From positions 372,001 to 436,000 of the forward strand of contig NZ_CP117516.1 of the NCBI RefSeq assembly GCF_028621955.1: a stretch of DNA of 64,000 bases, in the 5' to 3' direction. This document shows, piece by piece, positions 24,510 to 33,853 of the stretch. A model generated the notes under the pieces. The model saw only the letters and a list, made by a program, of their open reading frames with translations. It did not search any database and was not told where the DNA came from. The position numbers were made by a program, and so were the translations under genes. Origin of the DNA: Erythrobacter sp. BLCC-B19. Lineage in GTDB: Bacteria > Pseudomonadota > Alphaproteobacteria > Sphingomonadales > Sphingomonadaceae. Every line of letters begins with the position of its first letter. Position 1 is the first letter of the stretch.

Positions 24510-25436
24510 CTACCGCGCCCTTCGCGGCATCCGGTAGGGGAGCATGAACTGCACCAGTCGCGAGGAAAAGCGCCGCATGTCGAGGCTTTCCTGCACCGCC
24601 ACCACTTCCTCGCCCATGAAGCGCGAGGCGAGTTCGGAGCGGGCATAGAACGGGGTGTCCTCCCACGTCCGGCGCACTTCAGCCACGCCAATGTCGGAGC
24701 GGGTGCGGCGGGTGATGCCCCATTTGCTGTCGGGCAGTTGCGCGATCGGGGGCAGTTCGACCGGCTCGGGCACGCCGTGACGGTCGAACCGGAGCGCGCT
24801 GGCGAAGAGCGACCCGTCCCCGCGCTCGCCTTCGTAACACACCAGCGCGCCTGACTTGAGATGCGCGCGCGACCAGTGCCAGGTGTTGAAGCCGGTCTCG
24901 AGCGGCTCGGCACCGCGGTTGTGATCGAGATAGGCCTTGCCCTGCCAGCGGCAGGCGGGCGCAGTCATCTCCACCTCGATCCGGGCGCACGGGGCAAGGC
25001 AGTGCCAGATGTGGCGTTCCTTGGGGTCGAGCGCGAAGGCGGCGGTGTTGAGCATTTCGGGGAACACCCGCACCCTGCCGGTCACCTTGCGCTGCCACGG
25101 CACGAACAGCCGCGTGTCGCCCTCGACGATGTCGATGGTGAGCGCCCCATTCTCCCAGCGCACGTTGGAGGGGCCAATGGCAAGGTTGGAGGCATCGCGC
25201 TGCACCGCGTTCTTCCCGCGCTCGGTCATCACCCAGCGGTGCTGCGGGCCATAAAGCGCGACGTTGAGGCAGGCATGATCGAGCGGATCGCCCCTGCCGC
25301 TGCGCTTGTAATAGGGCGAGAACACGCTGCCCAGAAAGGCGATGATCGTCAGCCCGTGCTGCCCGTCGTCGCTGATCGCGTCGACATACCACCAGCTGTA
25401 ACCGCCGGGCGGGATGTCCTCATCGAAGCGAGGTCC
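24510..25436 (-). CDS. crtC: CrtC, carotenoid 1,2-hydratase (start codon unresolved)
   Basis: Adds water to the terminal double bond of acyclic carotenoids (neurosporene/lycopene end groups) in the spirilloxanthin-type pathway. CrtC homology starts near GPRFDED at about 25436 and runs through GGYSWWYVDAISDDGQ, AFLGSVFSPYYKRSGRGDPL, LNVALYGP, MTERGK and the C-terminal QFMLPYRMPR. No ATG, GTG or TTG occurs in this frame between a far-upstream ATG at 25718 (which would lie almost wholly inside crtD) and a GTG at 25325. The 271-aa product from that GTG would begin close to where short Rhodobacter CrtC annotations begin. The start given here is the extent of homology, not a proven start codon. It overlaps the crtD 3' end by about 88 bp. 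Confidence 0.85.
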   Translation of the reverse strand, partial: GPRFDEDIPPGGYSWWYVDAISDDGQHGLTIIAFLGSVFSPYYKRSGRGDPLDHACLNVALYGPQHRWVMTERGKNAVQRDASNLAIGPSNVRWENGALTIDIVEGDTRLFVPWQRKVTGRVRVFPEMLNTAAFALDPKERHIWHCLAPCARIEVEMTAPACRWQGKAYLDHNRGAEPLETGFNTWHWSRAHLKSGALVCYEGERGDGSLFASALRFDRHGVPEPVELPPIAQLPDSKWGITRRTRSDIGVAEVRRTWEDTPFYARSELASRFMGEEVVAVQESLDMRRFSSRLVQFMLPYRMPRRAR

Positions 25437-26926
25437 TTCGCGATTGTCCTCGCGGCCAGCTGCCCGGACAAGGCTGCCATAGGGACGCCGGCTGCCGGAT
25501 GGGTCGCCCCGCCCGTGCAGTAGAGACCGGGCAGACGGGTCTTCGGCCCTTGCCTCTGGAAGGAGGCCGCCCAGCCGTGCGACGCTCTGCCATAAAGGGC
25601 GCCGCCCGTGGCCGGGAACAGCCCTTCCCAGTCCTGCGGGGTCATGAGCTGGTGCACCAGCGGTTCCTCCAGCCGGAGGCCGCAGCGTCCGAGTGTCGCC
25701 ATCATGGCTCTTGTGCATCGCTCTCTCTCCTCAGGGGTATAGGCGTGAACGTCTCCATCGGCGGGGGCGTTGACGATGATCTGGAGCCGCTCGCGTGCCC
25801 CCAAGGCAGGGACGTTCGGCGGGGCGTGATGGTCGGCGCCGCGATCAATGGCGCAGACATAGACGGTCGGCTCGGCCGGGGTGCGGCCAGCGGCGATGTC
25901 GCGGAACTCGGCAGCGTAATCGCGCGAGAAGAAGACGTTGTGATGGCTCAGCTCGGCCCCTTGCGTGCGCGTGTGGGCGTACCAGACCAGCGCCGAGAGC
26001 GAGCGCTTGGGCCTCGGGATCGCAGGCACCGCGCGCCGCGCCGCCGCGCCGAAACGTCCGGTGGCAAGCGCCGAGGGATCACCGTTGCAGATCACGATGT
26101 CGGCAGGGATCACTTCGCCGCTCGCCAGCAACACGCCGCTGGTGCGGCCATTCTCGGTGAGCACCTCTGTCACCGCCACCCCGGTGCGCACCCGCGCCCC
26201 CTGCCGTGTCGCAAGCGTGGCGAGCGCCTTGGCGAGTGCATGGATCCCGCCCTCGATCAGCCACACCCCGCGCGCCTCAAGGTGAGCGATCAGCATCAGC
26301 GTGGCAGGCGCGCGATAGGGCGAGGAGCCGCAATAGGTGGCATAGCGCCCGAACAATTGCTGGAGGCGCGGGTCGCTGAAATGCTCGCCCAGCGCGTTCC
26401 ACATCCCGTCGAAGGGCCGCATTGCCAGCATCTGGGGCAACTTGGTCAGCCCCATGCGCCACATCATCGGCAGCGGGGTGCTGGCCTTGTCGCCGTGGAG
26501 GAAGGGGTCTTCGAGCACGGCAAAGATCCGCTCCGCCTCCGCCGCAAACGCTGCATAGCCGCGCGCGGCATCGGCCCCGGCAAAGCGGCCGACGGCATCG
26601 ACGCTGGCCTCGTGGTCGGCAAACAGATCGAGATGGCCCGAGGCATCGTCCCACCAGTGGCGGGCCAGCACCTCGGCCTTGCGGACGGTGACATGATCCG
26701 CGAAGTCCGCGCCGCAGGCGGCGAAGATTTCCTCGAACACGCGGCGATAGGTGAAGACCGTCGGCCCGCCGTCGATCTCGGCCCCGTCGACGAGAACACG
26801 CCGCGCCTTGCCGCCGACCCAGGGCTCCTTTTCGAGCACCGTGACCTCGGCGCCGCGGGCAGCCAGCAGCGCGGCGCTGGTCAGCCCGCCTATGCCTGCT
26901 CCGATCACGGCGACTCGCGCGTTCAT
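25349..26926 (-). CDS. crtD: CrtD, 1-hydroxycarotenoid 3,4-desaturase (methoxyneurosporene dehydrogenase)
   Basis: 525-aa FAD-dependent desaturase that inserts the 3,4 double bond after CrtC hydration. The N-terminal dinucleotide motif is VIGAGIGGLTSAALLAARG. CrtD rather than CrtI is indicated by GPTVFTYRRVFEEIF, QLFGRYATYCGSSPYRAPAT, FFSRDYAAEFRDI and FPATGGALYGRASHGW, and by its place next to crtC and crtF. The C-terminal THPAAGVPMAALSG motif is standard. The ATG at 26926 with GAGGGCC upstream is preferred over a start 24 codons earlier. The last 25 or so residues lie in the region that also encodes the CrtC N-terminus. Confidence 0.92.
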   Translation of the reverse strand: MNARVAVIGAGIGGLTSAALLAARGAEVTVLEKEPWVGGKARRVLVDGAEIDGGPTVFTYRRVFEEIFAACGADFADHVTVRKAEVLARHWWDDASGHLDLFADHEASVDAVGRFAGADAARGYAAFAAEAERIFAVLEDPFLHGDKASTPLPMMWRMGLTKLPQMLAMRPFDGMWNALGEHFSDPRLQQLFGRYATYCGSSPYRAPATLMLIAHLEARGVWLIEGGIHALAKALATLATRQGARVRTGVAVTEVLTENGRTSGVLLASGEVIPADIVICNGDPSALATGRFGAAARRAVPAIPRPKRSLSALVWYAHTRTQGAELSHHNVFFSRDYAAEFRDIAAGRTPAEPTVYVCAIDRGADHHAPPNVPALGARERLQIIVNAPADGDVHAYTPEERERCTRAMMATLGRCGLRLEEPLVHQLMTPQDWEGLFPATGGALYGRASHGWAASFQRQGPKTRLPGLYCTGGATHPAAGVPMAALSGQLAARTIAKDLASMRTSRPAVTAGGMSTRSATTGSTG

Positions 26927-26979
26927 CCGGCCCTCGCTCCCGTCGATCCCGCGATTATCATTGACCTTACGCGCTGCGC

Positions 26980-26997
26980 TGTCCAATGATTTAGACA
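26980..26997. promoter_or_regulatory. PpsR/CrtJ site, perfect TGT-N12-ACA, crtD-crtF divergent region
   Basis: TGT (26980-26982), 12 bp CCAATGATTTAG, ACA (26995-26997). It matches the PpsR/CrtJ palindrome exactly and lies in the 95-bp gap between divergent crtD (starts 26926) and crtF (starts 27022), so one site could repress both genes. PpsR is encoded at 40475-41896 in this window. Confidence 0.8.
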
Positions 26998-27021
26998 CAT
27001 GGCCTGTAAAGCATCCGCAAA

Positions 27022-28146
27022 GTGAACCGCTGGGCCGCCTTCAGGCTCGGCTATGTGGCGCGGCGCAACCGCGTCTTTTCCTCAGCAAGATTCCAGCACT
27101 GGGCCGCGCGCCTGCCGCTGATCCGCTGGATCGCCACGCGCCGCGCGGCCGGCGCGTTCGATCTGCTCGCAGGCTTTGCCTATTCGCAGGTCTTGCGCGC
27201 CTATGTCGAAAGCGGGCTGTTCGATGTCCTCAAGGACGGGCCACTCGGCGCGCGCGTGATCGCTGAGCGGATGGGCCTGTCCGAGAGCGCGGCGCTTACG
27301 CTCCTGCGCGCCGGCCGCCCGCTGATGCTGTCAGAAGAGCCCGCCCCCGACCACTGGATGCTGGGGGAGCAAGGCGCTGTTTTTGCAACAAATCCCGGTG
27401 TTCAGGCAATGGTGCGCCATCACCGCCTGCTCTATGCCGATCTCGCCGATCCGCTCGCGTTGCTGAAGGCAGACCGCGCCGAGCCGACCGCCCTCTCGCG
27501 CTTCTGGACATACGCCGGCGCGTTGCAGGGCGTGACCGAGCGCGGTGAGGATACGGCGGAATATTCGCAGCTAATGGCCGCCTCGCAGCATTTCGTCGCC
27601 GATGAAGTGCTGGCGACCGTCAGCTTTCGGGGCGTGAGGCGGCTGTGCGATGTCGGCGGCGGGTATGGTGCCTTTCTGCGGCACATCGGCACCGCCTGGC
27701 CGCATCTGCAACTTGGCCTGTTCGATCTGCCGGAAGTTGTGGAGACCGGCGCGGGCTTGGTTGCCAATGCCCTCGGCGCTGATCGGGTGACGCCTCATCC
27801 GGGAAATTTCTTCAGCGATTCGATACCGCAAGGCTACGACATGGTGTCGCTGATCCGGATTCTCCACGATCACGACGACGCCCCCGCCGCCGCCCTGCTC
27901 GCCAATGTTCGCGCGAGCCTCGCCCCCGGCAGCCGCCTGCTGATTGCCGAGCCGATGGCGCGCATCCCCGGCGCAGAAGCGATGGGGGAGGCGTTCTTCG
28001 GCCTCTATCTGTGGGCGATGGGATCAGGCCGCCCGCGCAGCCCGGCCGAGATCGTCGCCATGTGCCGCACCGCCGGTTTCGCCGATGCTCGGCTCGTCGC
28101 AACCGCACAACCGGTCAACGCAAGCATCGTCATGGCCCAGGCCTGA
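27022..28146 (+). CDS. crtF: CrtF, hydroxyneurosporene O-methyltransferase
   Basis: 374-aa SAM-dependent methyltransferase that makes the 1-methoxy end group of acyclic carotenoids. The O-methyltransferase motif is LCDVGGGYGAFLRHI, followed by LFDLPEVVE, and the catalytic-region IRILHDHDD. The dimerisation domain with a winged helix (GPLGARVIAERMGLSESAAL) precedes it. The start is a GTG at 27022 with no evident ribosome site and only 24 bp after the PpsR palindrome, so the message may have a very short leader. Confidence 0.92.
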   Translation: MNRWAAFRLGYVARRNRVFSSARFQHWAARLPLIRWIATRRAAGAFDLLAGFAYSQVLRAYVESGLFDVLKDGPLGARVIAERMGLSESAALTLLRAGRPLMLSEEPAPDHWMLGEQGAVFATNPGVQAMVRHHRLLYADLADPLALLKADRAEPTALSRFWTYAGALQGVTERGEDTAEYSQLMAASQHFVADEVLATVSFRGVRRLCDVGGGYGAFLRHIGTAWPHLQLGLFDLPEVVETGAGLVANALGADRVTPHPGNFFSDSIPQGYDMVSLIRILHDHDDAPAAALLANVRASLAPGSRLLIAEPMARIPGAEAMGEAFFGLYLWAMGSGRPRSPAEIVAMCRTAGFADARLVATAQPVNASIVMAQA

Positions 28147-28154
28147 GTTTAATT

Positions 28155-28172
28155 TGTCCAGTTAGTTTGACA
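28155..28172. promoter_or_regulatory. PpsR/CrtJ site, perfect TGT-N12-ACA, upstream of bchC
   Basis: TGT (28155-28157), 12 bp CCAGTTAGTTTG, ACA (28170-28172). Its right half forms TTGACA, a -35-like hexamer, with TAGCAC 17 bp downstream as a weak -10. This suggests repression of the bchC-bchX-bchY-bchZ-puf transcript by direct occlusion. The site is 101 bp before the bchC start. Confidence 0.8.
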
Positions 28173-28273
28173 GTTGGGAACGTAAGGCGTAGCACACAGT
28201 TGGGAGAACGTAGCTGCGGGGCATTCGACTCGGCGTTCGCGCCTCGAATTCCACCTCAGGGGAGACCGAGGAA

Positions 28274-29221
28274 ATGAATACGCTGGCCGTCATACTCGAA
28301 GCACCGGAGCGCATCGCTCTCCGGGCGCTTGAGATGAAGCCGGTGGAGGCCTCGGACGTTGTCGTCGAAATCGCCTACAGCGGGATCAGCACCGGCACCG
28401 AAAAGCTGCTGTTCACCGGCCGGATGCCGCCCTTCCCGGGCCTCGGCTACCCGCTCGTTCCCGGTTACGAATCGGTCGGTCGCATCATCGATGCCGGGCC
28501 GGATGCTGCGGCGCGGATCGGCGACTGGGTGTTTGTCCCCGGTGCCAATTGCTACACCGACGCACGCGGTCTGTTTGGCGGCACCGCCCAGCGGGTCATC
28601 GTTCCGTCGGCGCGGGCGCTGCCGATCCCCGAACACCTGGGCGAAGCCGGGGTGCTCTGCGCGCTCGCGGCGACGGCACTCCACGCTATAAAGGGTGGCT
28701 TTGCCCGGCGCGAGGCGCTGCCCGATCTCATCATCGGCCACGGCGTGCTGGGCCGCCTGCTCGCCCGCCTGACACTGGCGCTCGGCGGCACGGCGCCCGC
28801 GGTGTGGGAAGTAAACCCCGCCCGCCGTTCGGGCGCTGTCGGCTACAATGTCATCGACCCGGCTGCTGACGAGCGCCGCGATTACCACGCGATCTATGAC
28901 GCCAGCGGCGATGCTGGCCTGATCGACGATCTCATCATGCGCCTTTCCAAGGGCGGCGAGATCGTTCTGGCGGGCTTCTATTCCGAACGTGTCAGCTTCG
29001 CCTTTCCGGCCGCCTTCATGCGCGAGGCGCACTTCCGCGTCGCCGCCGAATGGCAGCCGGGCGACCTCGCCGAAACGCGGGCGCTGATCGAATGCGGGCG
29101 GCTCGACCTCAAGGGTCTGGTCACCAACCGGCGCCCTGCCGGAGAGGCGCTCGACGCCTACCCCCAAGCCTTCAGCGATCCCGATTGTCTGAAGATGGTT
29201 CTCGATTGGAGCGAATGCTGA
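28274..29221 (+). CDS. bchC: BchC, 3-hydroxyethyl-bacteriochlorophyllide a dehydrogenase
   Basis: 315-aa zinc-type alcohol dehydrogenase relative that oxidises the 3-hydroxyethyl group to acetyl, the last ring-A step. MDR-fold features are present: [16 protein letters not shown] near the N-terminus, [12 protein letters not shown], and a nucleotide-binding [11 protein letters not shown]. The ATG follows GAGGAA. It begins an operon that runs without gaps through bchXYZ to pufBALM, and its stop overlaps the bchX start (TGATG). Confidence 0.94.
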   Translation: MNTLAVILEAPERIALRALEMKPVEASDVVVEIAYSGISTGTEKLLFTGRMPPFPGLGYPLVPGYESVGRIIDAGPDAAARIGDWVFVPGANCYTDARGLFGGTAQRVIVPSARALPIPEHLGEAGVLCALAATALHAIKGGFARREALPDLIIGHGVLGRLLARLTLALGGTAPAVWEVNPARRSGAVGYNVIDPAADERRDYHAIYDASGDAGLIDDLIMRLSKGGEIVLAGFYSERVSFAFPAAFMREAHFRVAAEWQPGDLAETRALIECGRLDLKGLVTNRRPAGEALDAYPQAFSDPDCLKMVLDWSEC

Positions 29222-30210
29222 TGTCCGTGCTTGATACCCAGGCCGCCCACCTTCGCGACGAGGCAAGTCACGAGCCCGATCCGGTCCACACCGGAGAGGT
29301 CAAGTCCGAAACCCAGATCATCGCGATCTACGGCAAGGGCGGCAGCGGCAAGAGCTTCGCCCTCGCCAACCTCAGCTACATGATGGCCCAGCAGGGCAAG
29401 CGCGTGCTGCTGATCGGCTGCGATCCCAAGTCTGACACCACCAGCCTGCTGTTCGGCGGCAAGGCGACCCCTTCGATCATCGAAACCTCGAGCCGCAAGA
29501 AATTGGCGGGCGAGGAAGTGCGCATCGAGGATGTGTGCTTCCAGCGCGACGGCGTCTTCGCGATGGAGCTCGGCGGCCCCGAAGTCGGCCGCGGTTGCGG
29601 CGGTCGCGGGATCATCCACGGGTTCGAAACGCTCGAAAAACTGGGCTTCCACGATTGGGGCTTCGATTACGTCCTGCTCGATTTCCTCGGCGACGTGGTG
29701 TGCGGCGGCTTCGGCCTGCCGATCGCGCGGGACATGTGCCAAAAGGTGATCGTGGTCGGCTCGAACGACCTGCAATCGCTCTATGTGGCGAACAACGTCT
29801 GCCAAGCGGTCGAATATTTCCGCAAGATGGGCGGGAACGTCGGCGTCGCGGGCATGATCGTCAACAAGGACGACGGCACGGGCGAGGCCTATGCCTTTGC
29901 CAAGGCCGTGGGCATTCCGGTGCTGACCGCGATCCCCGCCAATGAAGACATCCGCCGCAAGAGCGCGAACTATCAGATCATCGGCATCCCCGGCGGCGAA
30001 TGGGGCAGCCTGTTCGAAACGCTGGCCGAGAATGTCGCCACCGCCCCGCCGCTGCGGCCCAATCCGCTCGATCAGGACGGCCTGCTAGGCCTGTTCAGCG
30101 CCGATGTGGTGGGCGGCAATGTCGAGCTCGTCCCCGCGACGCAGGCCGACATGCGCGGCGGCGTGTTCGAATCCCGCCCCAGCCTCGAAGTGATCTACGA
30201 CGAGGCATGA
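29221..30210 (+). CDS. bchX: BchX, iron protein of chlorophyllide a oxidoreductase
   Basis: 329-aa NifH-like ATPase that passes electrons to BchYZ for ring-B reduction. P-loop IYGKGGSGKS is at residues 36-45; the [4Fe-4S] cysteines lie in GRGCGGRG and GDVVCGGFG. The ATG at 29221 overlaps the bchC stop; another in-frame ATG two codons earlier is possible. It overlaps bchY by ATGA. Confidence 0.95.
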   Translation: MSVLDTQAAHLRDEASHEPDPVHTGEVKSETQIIAIYGKGGSGKSFALANLSYMMAQQGKRVLLIGCDPKSDTTSLLFGGKATPSIIETSSRKKLAGEEVRIEDVCFQRDGVFAMELGGPEVGRGCGGRGIIHGFETLEKLGFHDWGFDYVLLDFLGDVVCGGFGLPIARDMCQKVIVVGSNDLQSLYVANNVCQAVEYFRKMGGNVGVAGMIVNKDDGTGEAYAFAKAVGIPVLTAIPANEDIRRKSANYQIIGIPGGEWGSLFETLAENVATAPPLRPNPLDQDGLLGLFSADVVGGNVELVPATQADMRGGVFESRPSLEVIYDEA

Positions 30211-31736
30211 GCGACCATAACGCCTTTGACGCGCCCCAGCGCTCCGCCGACCGGATCGATCTCGATCCCGGTGCGGGCGCCTGCGCGTCCAAGGACACCA
30301 TGAACGAGGCCGCCCGCGCCGCCGGCAAGAGCGAGATCCTCGATCAATATGCGGCCGACTACCCCGTCGGCCCGCATGACCAACCCCAGTCCATGTGCCC
30401 CGCGTTTGGGTCACTCCGGGTGGGCCTGAGAATGCGGCGCACTGCGACCGTGCTCTCGGGCTCGGCCTGCTGCGTCTATGGCCTGACCTTCACCTCGCAC
30501 TTCTACGGCGCGCGGCGGACGGTGGGCTATGTGCCCTTCTCCTCGGAAACGCTGGTCACCGGCAAGCTGTTCGAGGACATCAAGGAAGCGGTCGAAGGCC
30601 TCGCCGATCCCGAGAATTACGACGCGATCGTGGTCACCAACCTGTGCGTCCCCACCGCGAGCGGCGTGCCGCTGCGGCTCCTGGGCAAGCAGATCAACGG
30701 CGTGCGGATCATCGGCATCGATGTGCCGGGCTTCGGCATCCCCACCCACGCCGAAGCCAAGGACGTGCTGGCGGGCGCAATGCTCCAATATGCCCGCGAG
30801 GAAGTGATGAGCGGGCCGGTTGCGGCCCCGCGCGAACGCTCCGACCTGCCTTCGGTCGCCCTGCTGGGCGAGATGTTCCCGGCCGACCCGGTGGTGATCG
30901 GCCAGATGCTGGCACCTCTCGGCCTTGCTGCCGGCCCCGTGGTCCCGACCCGCGAATGGCGCGAGCTTTATGCCGCATTGGATTGCGCCGTCGTCGCCGC
31001 GATCCACCCCTTTTACACCGCCTCGATCCGCGAATTCGAAGCCGCAGGCCGCCCGGTGATCGGCTCGGCCCCGGTGGGCGCTGATGGCACCGCCGCCTGG
31101 CTCCAATCGCTCGGCGATGTGATGGGCCTGCCCCAAGCCAAGGTCGACGGGGTCAAGAACGCGATGGTCGCCGCCTGCAAGGGCGCGCTTGCCAATATGC
31201 CGATCAAGGGCCGGATCACGCTGTCGGGCTATGAAGGCTCCGAGCTTCTGGTCGCCCGCCTGCTGGTCGAAAGCGGCGCGGATGTCCGCTATGTCGGCAG
31301 CGCCTGCCCGCGCACAAAGTGGTCGGATGCAGACCGCGAATGGCTCGAAGCGCGCGGCGTGCAGGTGCAGTTCCGCGCCAGCCTCGAACAGGATATCGCC
31401 GCGATCGAGGAATACCGCCCCGATCTCGCCATCGGCACCACGCCGGTGGTGCAGCACGCCAAGGCAAAGGCGATCCCGGCGCTCTACTTCACCAACCTCA
31501 TCTCGGCCCGCCCGCTGATGGGCCCGGCGGGCGCAGGCAGCCTCGCCACGGTGATCAACGCCGCGATGGGCAACAAGGCGCGCTTCGATGCGATGCGCGA
31601 CTTCTTCGAAGGCGTCGGCACCGAACACGCCGCGGGCGTGTGGGAAGACCTCCCCGTCGACCGTCCCAAGTTCCGCAAGAAATACGCCGCCCTCAACGAG
31701 GCCGCGCGCAAGGCATCGGAGGCGATCGGCACATGA
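30207..31736 (+). CDS. bchY: BchY, chlorophyllide a oxidoreductase catalytic subunit
   Basis: 509-aa NifD-like subunit that forms the BchYZ tetramer. The N-terminal part includes the conserved [18 protein letters not shown] and [17 protein letters not shown], which hold cluster-binding cysteines. [20 protein letters not shown] and [19 protein letters not shown] come later. Start and stop overlap neighbours by ATGA. Confidence 0.95.
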   Translation: MSDHNAFDAPQRSADRIDLDPGAGACASKDTMNEAARAAGKSEILDQYAADYPVGPHDQPQSMCPAFGSLRVGLRMRRTATVLSGSACCVYGLTFTSHFYGARRTVGYVPFSSETLVTGKLFEDIKEAVEGLADPENYDAIVVTNLCVPTASGVPLRLLGKQINGVRIIGIDVPGFGIPTHAEAKDVLAGAMLQYAREEVMSGPVAAPRERSDLPSVALLGEMFPADPVVIGQMLAPLGLAAGPVVPTREWRELYAALDCAVVAAIHPFYTASIREFEAAGRPVIGSAPVGADGTAAWLQSLGDVMGLPQAKVDGVKNAMVAACKGALANMPIKGRITLSGYEGSELLVARLLVESGADVRYVGSACPRTKWSDADREWLEARGVQVQFRASLEQDIAAIEEYRPDLAIGTTPVVQHAKAKAIPALYFTNLISARPLMGPAGAGSLATVINAAMGNKARFDAMRDFFEGVGTEHAAGVWEDLPVDRPKFRKKYAALNEAARKASEAIGT

Positions 31737-33178
31737 CGCTCGTCCTCGATCACGACCGCGCCGGCGGCTACTGGGGCGCCACCTACGTCTTCACCGCGGT
31801 GAAGGGGTTGCAGGTGATCATCGACGGCCCGGTGGGCTGCGAGAACCTGCCGGTCACCTCGGTCCTCCACTACACCGACGCCCTGCCCCCGCACGAACTG
31901 CCCATCGTCGTCACTGGCCTTGGCGAGGAAGAGCTGGGCAAGACCGGCACCGAAGGCGCGATGAAGCGCGCTTGGAAAACGCTCGATCCCGAACTGCCCG
32001 CCGTGGTGGTGACGGGCTCGATAGCCGAGATGATCGGCGGCGGCGTCACGCCCGAAGGCACCAACATCAAGCGCTTCCTGCCGCGCACCATCGACGAGGA
32101 CCAGTGGCAGTCGGCAGACCGCGCGCTGACCTGGCTGTGGACCGAATTCGGCCCCAAGAAGATGCCCGCCAAGCGCGAACGGCGCGAGGGCGAGAAGCCG
32201 GTCGTCAACATCATCGGCCCGTCCTATGGCATGTTCAACATGCCCAGCGATCTGGCCGAGATCCGGCGTCTGGTCGAAGGCATCGGCGCCGAGGTCGGCG
32301 TGGTCTTCCCCTTGGGCACCCACCTGGCCGACATCGCCAAGCTGGCGAACGCGGATGCCAATGTCTGCCTCTACCGCGAGTTCGGCCGCAACCTGTGCGA
32401 GACGCTCGAGCGACCCTATTTCCAGGCTCCCATCGGCCTCAGCCAGACCACCAAGTTCCTGCGCGCACTCGCCGCCGAGCTCGGGCTCGACCCCGAGCCC
32501 TTCATCGAGCGCGAGAAGCACACAACCATCAAGCCGCTGTGGGATCTGTGGCGCTCGGTCACGCAGGATTTCTTCGGCACCGCGAGCTTCGGCATCGTCG
32601 CCAACGAAACCTATGCGCGCGGCATCCGCCACTTCCTCGAAGACGACATGGGCCTGCCCTGCGCCTTTGCCTTCTCGCGCTGTGCGGGGGTGAAGCCGAA
32701 AAACGACGAGGTTCGCGCCGCGATCCGCGCCAATCCGCCGCTGGTGGTGTTCGGCAGCTATAATGAGCGGATGTACATGGCCGAGTGCGGCGCGCGGGGG
32801 ATGTATATCCCGGCAAGCTTCCCCGGCGCGGCGATCCGCCGCCACACCGGCACGCCCTTCATGGGCTATTCGGGCGCGACCTATCTGGTGCAGGAAGTGT
32901 GCAATGCGCTGTTCGATGCGCTGTTCCACATCCTCCCTCTGGGCACCGAAATGGACAAGGTCGATGCGACCCCGGTGCGCAGCGAGGCCCAGTTGACCTG
33001 GGACAATGACGCCAAGACCAGGCTCGACCAGCTTGTCGAAGCCCAGCCGGTGCTGATCCGCATTTCCGCCGCCAAGCGTCTGCGCGACGCGGCCGAGCGG
33101 ACCGCGCGCCAGCGCGGCGAGACCACAGTTACAGCAGACTGCCTTGCGGAAGCTCTGCTCGAAGGAACGGGAGCATGA
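31733..33178 (+). CDS. bchZ: BchZ, chlorophyllide a oxidoreductase catalytic subunit
   Basis: 481-aa NifK-like subunit. It starts [20 protein letters not shown] with the cluster Cys in [20 protein letters not shown], and carries ITGSI-like [20 protein letters not shown]. The C-terminal domain ends in a region like protochlorophyllide reductase subunits ([20 protein letters not shown]). It closes the bchCXYZ group, with the puf genes 177 bp downstream on the same strand. Confidence 0.95.
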   Translation: MTLVLDHDRAGGYWGATYVFTAVKGLQVIIDGPVGCENLPVTSVLHYTDALPPHELPIVVTGLGEEELGKTGTEGAMKRAWKTLDPELPAVVVTGSIAEMIGGGVTPEGTNIKRFLPRTIDEDQWQSADRALTWLWTEFGPKKMPAKRERREGEKPVVNIIGPSYGMFNMPSDLAEIRRLVEGIGAEVGVVFPLGTHLADIAKLANADANVCLYREFGRNLCETLERPYFQAPIGLSQTTKFLRALAAELGLDPEPFIEREKHTTIKPLWDLWRSVTQDFFGTASFGIVANETYARGIRHFLEDDMGLPCAFAFSRCAGVKPKNDEVRAAIRANPPLVVFGSYNERMYMAECGARGMYIPASFPGAAIRRHTGTPFMGYSGATYLVQEVCNALFDALFHILPLGTEMDKVDATPVRSEAQLTWDNDAKTRLDQLVEAQPVLIRISAAKRLRDAAERTARQRGETTVTADCLAEALLEGTGA

Positions 33179-33220
33179 TGACGATGCGCCCTGCCCTTCA
33201 CACCCGTTTGTCGCTGCTGC

Positions 33221-33316
33221 GGAAGCCTTCCGCATCGGCACAAGCCCATGCCCCCCTTCCACAGGGGGCTCTCCAATCCACGTGGGGGATCACGCGGGGA
33301 TGCCGACGGAGGCCTT
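33221..33316 (+). other. Structured leader between bchZ and pufB
   Basis: A GGAAG-C-CTTCC mini-hairpin (33221-33231), an inner CCCCC / GGGGG stem (around 33251-33267) and a long-range pairing of 33223-33240 with 33301-33316 (AAGCCTTCCG..CGGCA against TGCCGACGGAGGCCTT, two bulges) fold the 177-nt gap into one structure that ends 40 nt before pufB. It could be a processing or stability element for puf mRNA. No gene and no pufQ were seen here. Confidence 0.45.
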
Positions 33317-33355
33317 CGGGCTTCCAATCTCACCCAACTGAACGGAGACAACCCA

Positions 33356-33502
33356 ATGAATGAACGCATCGGGACTCACCTGACCCCTGAAGAGGCTCAG
33401 GAAATCCACAAGGGCTTCATGGGCACCTTCACCATCTATGTGGTGATCGCGCTCGTCGCCCATGCGCTGGTCTGGGCCAACAAGCCCTGGCTGCCGCTCT
33501 GA
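33356..33502 (+). CDS. pufB: LH1 beta subunit
   Basis: 48-aa antenna polypeptide of the core light-harvesting complex. The BChl-ligand His is in VAHALVWANKPWLPL, and the N-terminal His of EIHKGF is also conserved. There is one membrane helix (residues about 22-42). ACGGAGA lies 8-13 bp upstream of the ATG. It is first in pufBALM. Confidence 0.96.
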   Translation: MNERIGTHLTPEEAQEIHKGFMGTFTIYVVIALVAHALVWANKPWLPL

Positions 33503-33597
33503 TCGAAGGCCGGATTTCAGGCGAGCGCCACGGGTAATCCCCGCAGGCTTCGGCTGACACCTCTGCCTTTTACGCGAAACATTCGAAGGAATTCACC

Positions 33598-33783
33598 ATG
33601 TGGAGACTTTGGTTCTACTTTGATATCCGCCGCACCCTCGTGGCGCTGCACGTTGGTCTCGCCGTTCTGGCGTTCACCATCCACTTCATCCTGCTCAGCA
33701 CCACCAACTATAACTGGTTGGAAGATGGCGCTGCGCCGGCTGCGGCTGCTGTCACTTCGCCGGAAGCCCCGGCGCAGGGATAG
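33598..33783 (+). CDS. pufA: LH1 alpha subunit
   Basis: 61-aa antenna polypeptide with the typical MWRLWFYFDIRRTLVALHVG start; the BChl-binding His is in LAVLAFTIHFILLSTTNYNW. It has a Pro/Ala-rich C-terminal tail. GAAGGAATT is the ribosome site. It lies 95 bp after pufB and 99 bp before pufL, with hairpins in the second gap. Confidence 0.96.
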   Translation: MWRLWFYFDIRRTLVALHVGLAVLAFTIHFILLSTTNYNWLEDGAAPAAAAVTSPEAPAQG

Positions 33784-33804
33784 ACCTGCTCGAAAATGTG
33801 AGGG

Positions 33805-33820
33805 GGCAGGTTCGCCTGCC
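33805..33820 (+). other. Intercistronic UUCG-loop hairpin, pufA-pufL
   Basis: GGCAGG-TTCG-CCTGCC: a perfect 6-bp stem closed by the very stable UUCG tetraloop. It is placed like the pufA-pufL hairpins of Rhodobacter that protect the upstream pufBA message from 3' exonucleases and give LH1 more mRNA than the reaction centre. The function here is inferred by position. Confidence 0.7.
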
Positions 33821-33853
33821 TGCCTCCTAACACTCGGAAAGCAACCTATAGCA

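Noticed and set aside
24510..25718. 402-aa crtC from the ATG at 25718
   Set aside because: The first 90 or so residues lie inside crtD in another frame and resemble no CrtC sequence. The overlap would be 370 bp.
25349..26926. Reading the desaturase gene as crtI (phytoene desaturase)
   Set aside because: Motifs such as GPTVFTYRRVFEEIF, GRYATYCGSSPYRAPAT and FFSRDYAAEFRDI, and its location between crtC and crtF, fit CrtD better than CrtI.
31484..33262. Long antisense frame opposite bchZ
   Set aside because: It is also a shadow, made open by the third-position GC bias of bchZ, and has no ribosome site or domain.
33175..33363. 62-codon frame between bchZ and pufB as a pufQ candidate
   Set aside because: It is Arg/Pro-rich with no membrane helix and no likeness to PufQ. 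It overlaps pufB and the leader structures.
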